Shown in pieces: positions 1 to 4,848 of a stretch of DNA of 6,793 nt; the first letter of the stretch is position 1, and each line of letters opens with the position of its first letter. The notes beneath the pieces are model-generated. The model searched no databases, had not been told where the DNA came from, and saw only the letters and a program-made list of their open reading frames with translations. Location: contig DCZN01000131.1 in assembly GCA_002331625.1 (NCBI GenBank), forward strand, positions 479 through 7,271. The letters run 5' to 3'. This DNA comes from Nitrospira sp. UBA2083. GTDB taxonomy: Bacteria; Nitrospirota; Nitrospiria; Nitrospirales; Nitrospiraceae. The translations under genes and the position numbers were made by a program.

Positions 1-135
1 TTCTCCGACTACGCGGATGCGCGCGCCTTGGTGACATTCGACTCGGAGAAAACTGGTCTGGAGGTGTTGATCAAGGCTATAGAAGGCGCCAGCAGCCCGC
101 TATCGGCATACAAAGCGCGGCTGGTGAAGCCATAG
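1..135 (+). CDS. Heavy-metal-associated (HMA) domain protein, C-terminal end (partial)
   Basis: The reading frame is open from the first base to the TAG at 133-135 and encodes 44 residues. The pattern is that of the last part of an HMA fold: the strand A-L-V-T-F-D, then S-E-K-T-G, then the helix L-E-V-L-I-K-A-I-E-G-A. This matches the usual V-x-F-D-x-x-K ... L-x-x-A-I-x-x-A-G ending of MerP/CopZ-type domains. The metal-binding CxxC loop would lie upstream of the window, so metal binding cannot be confirmed. HMA proteins carry or deliver soft metal ions such as copper or mercury. The gene lies 54 bases before the CMD gene on the same strand and may share its transcript. The assignment rests on a short segment and is moderately sure. 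Confidence 0.6.
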   Translation, partial: FSDYADARALVTFDSEKTGLEVLIKAIEGASSPLSAYKARLVKP

Positions 136-189
136 CTGGCGGCTACAGCGAATCAATGGAGTATTTTAGGCGAGAGGATGGAAATCGTC

Positions 190-597
190 ATGAATCAACC
201 GACAACTAACGAAGCCGGGCTGTTCACCGAATTGAGAAAGCTGAGTCCTCAAGTCACTGGCGGGCTGCTGCGCATGCGGCGGGAAGCCTATCGAGATGCA
301 ACCGTGGCTGCCAAGTACAAACTGCTCACGGCCATGGCGATCTCCATTGCGATCCGATGCGAACCCTGCATCCGGGCCTACGTCAAGATGGCTTGGGACA
401 AAGGCATGACCCAGGAAGAACTGATCGAGTTCCTCGAAGTCGCCATGACCATGCAGGGCTGTCCGGGTGAAGAATGGGCGTTGAAGGCCTACGCCGCCTA
501 CAAAGACTGTGTCGATGGCACGTCCGTTTTAGCCTCATCCGGCTGCTGCGAACACCCGTCTCTCAACCTGACCAAGAAGAAGGAGGGCGAGTCATGA
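190..597 (+). CDS. Carboxymuconolactone decarboxylase (CMD/AhpD-like) family protein
   Basis: This is a cytoplasmic 135-residue protein of the AhpD-like CMD fold, a helical family of peroxidase/thiol proteins and decarboxylases. The core motif is R-C-E-P-C-I at residues 56-61 (C57, C60), inside the helix A-M-A-I-S-I-A-I. It is followed by the family's G-M-T-Q-E-E-L-I-E-F-L-E-V-A segment (72-85) and M-Q-G-C-P-G (88-93). The usual CxxC-x-x-x-H histidine is replaced by Y64, so a standard AhpD proton relay is unlikely. The C-terminus carries a vicinal C119-C120 pair in S-G-C-C-E-H, also present in the decayed paralogue at 4419-4646. I chose ATG 190 because the GAGAGG at 172-177 abuts the alternative ATG at 178, leaving that start no spacer. 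The stop overlaps the start of the DsrE-like gene by 4 bases (ATGA), indicating translational coupling. The family is sure; the reaction is not known. Confidence 0.88.
   Translation: MNQPTTNEAGLFTELRKLSPQVTGGLLRMRREAYRDATVAAKYKLLTAMAISIAIRCEPCIRAYVKMAWDKGMTQEELIEFLEVAMTMQGCPGEEWALKAYAAYKDCVDGTSVLASSGCCEHPSLNLTKKKEGES
581..586 (+). promoter_or_regulatory. Shine-Dalgarno AGGAGG for the DsrE-like gene
   Basis: A perfect AGGAGG lies inside the end of the CMD gene, 7 bases before the ATG at 594. It fixes the start of the DsrE-like gene and supports coupled translation through the overlapping ATGA at 594-597. Confidence 0.85.
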
Positions 598-1132
598 ATC
601 GACAGATCATGATCCTGATACTCGTCATGGGCATGACCCTCATAGGGATCGCGGGCCTCAGCACGCAGCAGGTCTCTGCAGCTGGCATTCTGATCCATAT
701 GAAAACCTCACTGGCCGAGGACGATGCGCAGATCTGTGCTGTGCCAAATATGGCCTGGGCGGCCGTGAAGGCCGGTCACAACGTCACGATTTTGGTGGAC
801 GCTAGTGCGGTGACGTCGGTCACCAAGGGGTTCGGTTGGTTCAGAGGGTTGATCGGGTCAGACACAACGCGCTGGAGCGTGCCGGGCTTCCTGAACGGGA
901 ACGTCAGAGCCTCTCGGAACAGATGGGTGTGCCGCTAGACCAGATCCCACACCACTACGGCGAGTATTTTGACTTCCTGAAGGCAAGGCTCGGGGTCGAG
1001 ATTTACGGCAACCGGACCATGATGCTGCTCTACAACATCGATCCGGGGCGAGTGGCTGCCTCAGTCACCCCGATTCCACTCAATAAGATAGTGGATTTAT
1101 TTGCCTCAGTAGACCGAGTAATTGTGTACTGA
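594..1132 (+). pseudogene. Exported DsrE/DsrF-like protein, split by a -1 frameshift
   Basis: Two overlapping frames together make one DsrE-like protein of about 179 residues. The first frame (from ATG 594) gives a Sec signal peptide: hydrophobic core I-M-I-L-I-L-V-M-G-M-T-L-I-G-I-A, likely cleavage after V-S-A-A near residue 30. The DsrE first strand and helix follow: G-I-L-I-H-M-K, then W-A-A-V-K-A-G-H-N-V-T-I-L-V-D. It loses sense after S-D-T-T near 869 and stops at 936-938. The frame shifted by one base continues A-L-E-R-A-G-L-P-E-R-E-R, Y-G-E-Y-F-D-F-L-K, Y-G-N-R-T-M-M-L-L-Y and I-P-L-N-K-I-V-D-L-F to TGA 1130-1132. Loss of one G (GAC ACA ACG [G]CG CTG) would explain the break. DsrE-fold proteins take part in sulfur transfer; a periplasmic form next to HMA and CMD genes suggests thiol or metal chemistry, which is inference. 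It could be a true mutation or a sequencing error. Confidence 0.8.
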
Positions 1133-1186
1133 ATCGGGCAGCAGTTTTATGTCCATAATCTCAATGAGGGCAGGGAGTTGATGGCC

Positions 1187-1226
1187 TCCCTATCCGAGAT
1201 ATAGGGACAGAATACACGCGTATTCT
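1187..1226. repeat. Two adjacent perfect hairpins in the convergent intergenic region
   Basis: Stem 1 is TCCCTAT (1187-1193) and ATAGGGA (1201-1207), with a 7-base loop. Stem 2 is AGAATAC (1209-1215) and GTATTCT (1220-1226), with a 4-base ACGC loop. They are separated by one base. They lie between a + strand gene ending at 1132 and a - strand gene ending at 1297, so a bidirectional transcription stop or 3'-end protection is plausible. No T-run follows on either strand, so they do not fit a standard intrinsic terminator. Confidence 0.5.
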
Positions 1227-1271
1227 CATCCGAATGCGCCGGCATCGCCGTAAGCGGCCAGGGGCAGTGAG

Positions 1272-1285
1272 GCAGCTTTGGCTGC
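1272..1285. repeat. Small hairpin GCAGC-TTTG-GCTGC
   Basis: A 5-bp perfect stem with a 4-base loop lies just beyond the stop of the - strand gene at 1297. It could help end that transcript, but there is no T-run, and a stem this short can occur by chance. Confidence 0.25.
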
Positions 1286-1296
1286 AATTGGGCAGG

Positions 1297-1740
1297 TTAC
1301 CAGCTATGAAAGAAGAATCGAAATTCGCCAAACGGCGAGAGATACAACTCCCCACTCTCGGTTCGTTCTGGCCGTATTGTTACAATCCAACCGCCTGGGA
1401 CAAACCACTGGGGCGACAGGTCAACAAGCTGGATACGGCCGAACTCAACTGAGGTCATTTTCGCCCAGCGGATGCTTTCACTCGAGTTCTTCAGTACAAA
1501 CACCGTTCTCGAATCAGGGGCTTGAGTCGCGCGAGATTCCAATACAAACAGGGTGGTGCCAAGAATCTTCAGATCAACAGACGACAGCGCAAACAGTTCG
1601 GCAGGATTGCCAGCAAACGGCTCGGCAAAGAACGGCCCATCGTCAAACGAAAACCTTGGCCACAGAAGGTAGGCAACTGCCAAAACAGACAGCAACAGAA
1701 ATGTCACGACGCCGCCAACCCACTGTTGGGATCTTCTCAT
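1297..1740 (-). CDS. Single-pass membrane-anchored protein of unknown function
   Basis: I do not recognise this family. From ATG 1740 the product is 147 residues. A short basic start (M-R-R-S-Q-Q-W) is followed by one strongly hydrophobic helix, about residues 8-27 (V-G-G-V-V-T-F-L-L-L-S-V-L-A-V-A-Y-L-L-W). A roughly 120-residue soluble domain rich in F, W and beta-prone residues follows (for example D-L-S-P-Q-W-F-V-P-G-G-W-I-V), ending F-F-F-H-S-W. This is an N-in anchor with a periplasmic domain, or an uncleaved signal. The start is uncertain: ATG 1764 and ATG 1785 are in frame, and 1785 would overlap the upstream gene by 16 bases. None has a convincing ribosome binding site; 1740 gives the most natural anchor N-terminus. 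It is the last of five same-strand exported genes and is probably co-transcribed with the gene at 1770-2453. Confidence 0.62.
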   Translation of the reverse strand: MRRSQQWVGGVVTFLLLSVLAVAYLLWPRFSFDDGPFFAEPFAGNPAELFALSSVDLKILGTTLFVLESRATQAPDSRTVFVLKNSSESIRWAKMTSVEFGRIQLVDLSPQWFVPGGWIVTIRPERTESGELYLSPFGEFRFFFHSW

Positions 1741-1769
1741 TGTGATCACATCGGCGTCCAACATCAGCG

Positions 1770-2453
1770 TTATGGCGTCTCCCATGGAGTAACATCCCAG
1801 CTGTTACCGAAATCGGCGCTGTGGACTCGAATGGCCCGTTCACCTCGAAAGGCCTTCGACCGCACGGTGAAGGAAATGGCCCCCTGCCGGGACACGTGAA
1901 TGTCTCCCAAATGCGGGGCGCGATCACCCTGGAAGTCATAGTGGCGACAGTTCGCTTTCCCCTTGGGGGCGCAAAACTCTGGTTTCTGAACCGGATTGAT
2001 CCACTCCTCAGGGAGAGACGTGGGATACCACGCTCGAAACTGTCCGCACGCATCGAAGCTCACACATACACCATTCCCAAGCCACACCAGTGTCTGCTCA
2101 TCGATCACCAGATAGCTCCGGCGCTCGCGCTCGACCAGTTCTGCGGCATTCCTGGAACCGATGGCGCTCCCGTTTCCTAATGTGCGCCATCCTGGATCCT
2201 GGGTCTTGTGGCCCGGAGAGTTTGCGGTCTTCTCCGATGCACACTGGACGCGAAACACTTCGCCGGAATAATGGAGCGGAAGGTTCTCATAGTACCGAAC
2301 GAGTTTTAGCGTGAAGCGTGGCCCTACGTAGAATGCGGCCTCGTCGAGCTTCTGCGTCGTCGGATAACTTGCGCCAAGACACATCAACCCAAGGACAATC
2401 GTAACAAGCGGAGGCATCGAGCGTTTTGATGGAACCCGCTTCATGTCCCGCAT
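1770..2453 (-). CDS. Secreted protein of unknown function, cysteine-containing
   Basis: A 227-residue product with no family I can name. The N-terminus is basic (M-K-R-V-P-S-K-R) and then hydrophobic (P-L-V-T-I-V-L-G-L-M-C-L-G-A-S), a Sec signal with likely cleavage around residue 28-29. C25 is not in a proper lipobox (L-M-C), so lipidation is doubtful. The mature part has five cysteines (in V-Q-C-A-S, G-V-C-V-S, D-A-C-G, E-F-C-A and A-N-C-R) and short beta-strand-like stretches such as Y-L-V-I-D-E-Q-T-L-V-W-L-G-N-G-V, ending S-A-D-F-G-N-S-W-D. The last motif resembles the D-G-G-x-S-W repeat of beta-propeller-type proteins, but only loosely. AGGA at 2461-2464, 7 bases upstream, supports ATG 2453. 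The domain probably acts in the periplasm. The next gene on the strand follows within a few bases or overlaps. Confidence 0.75.
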   Translation of the reverse strand: MRDMKRVPSKRSMPPLVTIVLGLMCLGASYPTTQKLDEAAFYVGPRFTLKLVRYYENLPLHYSGEVFRVQCASEKTANSPGHKTQDPGWRTLGNGSAIGSRNAAELVERERRSYLVIDEQTLVWLGNGVCVSFDACGQFRAWYPTSLPEEWINPVQKPEFCAPKGKANCRHYDFQGDRAPHLGDIHVSRQGAISFTVRSKAFRGERAIRVHSADFGNSWDVTPWETP

Positions 2454-2506
2454 CGGTGTTTCCTGTATTGGCCCTGTGCCGACCTCATTTGCGATCAGAG
2501 ATGCTC

Positions 2507-2812
2507 TTACGAAGTTCGCCGAACACCACCCGCCATCAAGTAGAGGATCAACGCATTGAGTCCAACCTTAGACCAAACCAAGACATAGGGGGTATCATTT
2601 GAGAGCCGGATGTGCAGCAGATCGACAACGATTCCCGTGACAAGTCCCCATGGCAATGAAAATATGAAAAACAGTATGCCACTTTCCCCTGAATCCGCCG
2701 GATTGGTGCCGATGGAGTGCGCGTGCTGAAGATACGCTGCAGTTGCAAGGACCAAGAACACGGCCGATACCGATACCCCCCGTAGAGAGAATCGGACACG
2801 CATCGTCGTCAT
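2507..2812 (-). CDS. Small membrane protein with three predicted helices, unknown function
   Basis: A 101-residue protein that is mostly hydrophobic. Helix 1 is about residues 13-29 (V-S-V-S-A-V-F-L-V-L-A-T-A-A-Y), helix 2 about 46-66 (I-L-F-F-I-F-S-L-P-W-G-L-V-T-G-I-V-V), and helix 3 about 76-95 (Y-V-L-V-W-S-K-V-G-L-N-A-L-I-L-Y-L-M-A-G-G). It ends in a basic tail, V-R-R-T-S. The layout S-G-E-S-G-I-L-F-F ... L-P-W-G-L ... G-L-N-A-L-I-L-Y-L resembles small orphan membrane proteins common in accessory DNA; I cannot assign a function. Two starts are possible: ATG 2812 with AAGG 10 bases upstream, or ATG 2803 with AAGG at 2813-2816 nine bases upstream. It lies 53 bases before the secreted protein gene at 1770-2453 and is likely in the same transcript. 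Confidence 0.72.
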   Translation of the reverse strand: MTTMRVRFSLRGVSVSAVFLVLATAAYLQHAHSIGTNPADSGESGILFFIFSLPWGLVTGIVVDLLHIRLSNDTPYVLVWSKVGLNALILYLMAGGVRRTS

Positions 2813-2878
2813 CCTTGTGCAACCTTACGCTGCACGGTCTTGTCTGTCATTTCGACCTAAAGGCAACGGCACGTGCGT

Positions 2879-3448
2879 TCATCCTTTCTTGATACATGTA
2901 CATCCAAGAGCCAGACAACTCTCTCGATATTGCTGCAGAGCTTGAGTCCCGTCGGTGACCATCTCCGCATACAGCACGTTCTCGGTTTCTACATCGAAGA
3001 GCATGTCGGTGGCCGTCATACGCCCCCACCAAATGCGCATCAGAATGAGTTTCTCATTTACCCAGCGAATGTCAGATAGTCCCACGAGGTCCCTGATTGT
3101 AATGTCAATGAGGTGATCCTTTTCTGCGAAGATGATGACATGTTCGGATGGGCGACCGCCTTCGACGACAAACATGTAACCTTTGTTGGGTGAAAGTGTG
3201 CCCGTCTTCAGTTTCTCGGATTGACGCGTTATGATTGAGATATTCCTCTTCCATACGTCGTTCGGGCTCTGGGCAGAATGGACCATGCGCGATTCTGTCC
3301 AGCAATCGGGTGGGAGCCCAGGCCAACTGCTGGCGTTTGTCCAGGCAGGCTGAAGCACGGCAAAAAGCGGAAGGCTCAGTCCCAATATTCGAACACGCCA
3401 TTTTCTTGCCCGCTGCCCCTCACAACCAGAACTTTGGGGCGAACTCAT
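2879..3448 (-). CDS. Exported protein of unknown function
   Basis: I place the start at ATG 3448 (189 residues). The in-frame ATG at 3538 would add 30 residues that do not look like a signal peptide. From 3448 there is a long basic n-region (R-A-R-K-W-R-V-R, residues 13-20), a hydrophobic core (I-L-G-L-S-L-P-L-F-A-V-L) and a possible cleavage site near T-N-A-S-S. No clear ribosome binding site precedes either start. The mature domain carries G-Y-M-F-V-V-E-G-G, I-R-D-L-V-G-L-S-D-I-R-W-V-N-E-K-L, then W-W-G-R-M-T-A-T-D-M-L-F-D-V-E and a cysteine-rich tail, S-C-L-A-L-G-C-T-C. The W-W-G-R-x-x-x-x-D-x-x-F-D motif recalls an uncharacterised periplasmic protein type I believe is widespread in proteobacteria, but I know no name for it. 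It sits 66 bases before the membrane protein gene downstream. Confidence 0.7.
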   Translation of the reverse strand: MSSPQSSGCEGQRARKWRVRILGLSLPLFAVLQPAWTNASSWPGLPPDCWTESRMVHSAQSPNDVWKRNISIITRQSEKLKTGTLSPNKGYMFVVEGGRPSEHVIIFAEKDHLIDITIRDLVGLSDIRWVNEKLILMRIWWGRMTATDMLFDVETENVLYAEMVTDGTQALQQYRESCLALGCTCIKKG

Positions 3449-3566
3449 CAACTGTTTGAATGTGTGCACCCATTCGTTGGCTTGAACATCACAGGCCTGA
3501 GGTATGCCGTTGAGCGCTATAAGGATTGGGGTTCGCATCAGAGACCTGCTTGGTTTCTCGTCTTAT

Positions 3567-4001
3567 TCAGGGTGATCGCAGCCCCTCTTGCACCTGTGGC
3601 CAGCCACGCTGCCACAAGCATCGACCCGCCGACAGGTAGTTTTGTGACCGACACCACTCAAGGCAAGCCACTGTCGGGTAATGCGTCGTTTTGACATAGA
3701 GGTATCTGCCATTTGATTGCTTCTTAAACACTTCCCAAGGACCTGTTTTATTACCCCAGATGGAAATTTCCGACAATGCAACGCCTTCAAATGATTCCAA
3801 GTCCTTCACCAGATCGCAGCGAAACAGAAACGTGTCTTGTACGCCGTTGATGAAGTAATCATCACCCAACGCATACTCTGCGTATACAAATGACCGCAGT
3901 GGATCGGGCGTTTCAAACTCAGCCGCAGCGGCATTGCCCGCCAGCAGCAAACCAAGCAGCATGCCTAGTAACATACACCACTCAATATTCTCTCGTATCA
4001 T
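3567..4001 (-). CDS. Secreted small protein of unknown function
   Basis: A 144-residue product with a textbook Sec signal: short n-region, then M-L-L-G-M-L-L-G-L-L-L-A-G-N-A-A-A-A with cleavage before E-F-E-T-P near residue 27. The mature 117 or so residues contain four cysteines (F-R-C-D, V-A-C-L-E-W-C and G-R-C-L), enough for two disulfides, and an aromatic-rich core (G-R-Y-L-Y-V-K-T-T-H-Y-P-T). I do not recognise the family. The upstream sequence offers only a weak GAGAT ribosome site. An internal ATG at residue 10 (3974) would also give a usable signal peptide. It is the first gene of the five-gene - strand run, so a promoter should lie upstream in 4002-4100, but I could not identify convincing -35 and -10 boxes there. 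Confidence 0.72.
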   Translation of the reverse strand: MIRENIEWCMLLGMLLGLLLAGNAAAAEFETPDPLRSFVYAEYALGDDYFINGVQDTFLFRCDLVKDLESFEGVALSEISIWGNKTGPWEVFKKQSNGRYLYVKTTHYPTVACLEWCRSQNYLSAGRCLWQRGWPQVQEGLRSP

Positions 4002-4418
4002 TGTGGCATCTCATGATTATGGCATTTCCAATCGCATTATCCCCTGCGGGGAAACTGTCTCCGACTCATAATCTCGGACCATACACTTTCTCATTCTAGC
4101 CCATGTATGCCGCGACACAAACTGAATTGCCATATGTCATAGTGTGAGAGTTGTTGTTGTCTGATGGATAGCGCTCATGCCCACTGTCATTCCTCACGCA
4201 CCGATGCGCATCCGCGATCACTTCGGCCGAACCAGTGCGACCCTGCTGCGGTGCGCCTGTTGCGGCGGCACTGCTCCTGTCTTGACGTTGATCAGTGCAT
4301 CCTGCAGCTGAACTCAGTTGGCTCGTTGCGCGACCAACTGACGGTGCGAATACCACCCTAGGAAGACAATTGCCTGCTTCATGGCGCAAGCCACGATGAC
4401 CCCAAATAGTCTACGTCA
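4002..4418. other. Gene-free stretch, probably eroded sequence
   Basis: No frame on either strand looks like a conserved protein. The longest open stretch is on the - strand at 4096-4389, and its composition (Q, S, R and G rich, no recognisable motif) argues against a gene. A short ATG-led - strand stretch from 4382 (M-K-Q-A-I-V-F-L-G-W-Y) looks protein-like but stops after 22 codons. One small hairpin, TCCCC-TGC-GGGGA, lies at 4040-4052 without a T-run. The stretch should hold the promoter of the - strand gene run and whatever once preceded the decayed CMD gene. Confidence 0.5.
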
Positions 4419-4646
4419 TGCGATTGCGCCGATGCGAATCCTGCATTTGAGCATATGTGCAGATGGTATGTGACAGAGGCATCACGCACAAGGAATTAAT
4501 CGAGTTCCTGGAAGTTTCCATGACCATGCAAGGCTGTCCTGGCGAAGAATGGGCACTGATGGGCACTGAAGGCGTACCAAACCTATAAGGAATATGTGAG
4601 AGGAACCCAGTCAGGCAAGCATAGTGGTCTATGCTGTGCGCACTGA
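4419..4646 (+). pseudogene. Decayed second CMD/AhpD-like gene
   Basis: This is a fossil copy of the gene at 190-597. From 4430 it reads R-C-E-S-C-I-stop-A-Y-V-Q-M, then G-I-T-H-K-E-L-I-E-F-L-E-V-S-M-T-M-Q-G-C-P-G-E-E-W-A-L. After a 10-base duplication is removed it continues K-A-Y-Q-T-Y-K-E-Y-V ... S-G-L-C-C-A-H-stop (TGA 4644-4646). Over 56 aligned codons I count 41 identical residues and about 19 silent codon changes, so the copy diverged under selection before it died. Lesions are: no recognisable N-terminal half upstream of about 4419; loss of 2 bases just before 4430 relative to the intact gene; a CGG/CGA-to-TGA stop at 4448-4450; and the tandem duplication at 4550-4569, which shifts the frame into a TAA. 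The CxxC, the M-Q-G-C-P-G motif and the C-terminal CC pair all survive. Confidence 0.88.
4550..4569 (+). repeat. Perfect 10-base tandem duplication TGGGCACTGA x2
   Basis: Two adjacent identical copies (4550-4559 and 4560-4569) lie in the decayed CMD gene. The intact paralogue has a single equivalent segment (TGGGCGTTGA). Removing one copy restores the reading frame through to the C-terminal CC motif, so this is a replication-slippage type insertion that broke the gene. Confidence 0.9.
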
Positions 4647-4848
4647 CCCCAGCACACGGGGTGATCCTACGTTGAGTCGGCACCTGCTGAACGTTTGACC
4701 GGTGGTGGTCGAAGTAACAAGATTGCTGCCAGCCTGTATGCCGAAGAGCCTGACTGACGGCATGCATGATGCGGTCAAGTTGCTTGGAAAACCCATAGAG
4801 TGAGATGTCCTCGATACAAAGCAACCAGGAGAACTCTGAATAGGTGAC
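4647..4848. other. Intergenic remnant between the decayed CMD gene and the DUF4403 gene
   Basis: There is no intact gene. On the + strand 4699-4803 is open for 34 codons between two TGA stops and reads somewhat like protein (V-V-V-E-V-T-R-L-L-P-A-C ... A-V-K-L-L-G-K-P-I-E), with no start codon in a suitable place. It may be the end of another gene lost along with the CMD copy; I cannot name a family. The DUF4403 gene converges on this stretch from the right and no clear intrinsic terminator is visible. Confidence 0.35.

Noticed and set aside
806..938. Programmed -1 ribosomal frameshift in the DsrE-like gene
   Set aside because: I see no heptameric slippery sequence (X XXY YYZ) in the overlap of the two frames and no obvious downstream pseudoknot; a single-base deletion is the simpler explanation.
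1278..1899. Overlapping + strand open frames across 1234-1899
   Set aside because: They lie antisense to the membrane-anchored and secreted genes, are rich in Q, R and S without any motif, and lack ribosome sites; they are shadows.
1297..4001. Integron cassette array
   Set aside because: The intergenic gaps lack the GTTRRRY/RYYYAAC ends and paired inverted arms of attC sites, and no integrase is present.
4040..4052. TCCCC-TGC-GGGGA hairpin as an intrinsic terminator
   Set aside because: The stem is only 5 bp with a 3-base loop and there is no T-run on either strand.
4448..4450. In-frame TGA four codons after CESC, as a possible selenocysteine codon
   Set aside because: It replaces an arginine of the intact copy rather than a catalytic cysteine, and the same gene has two other frame-breaking lesions.
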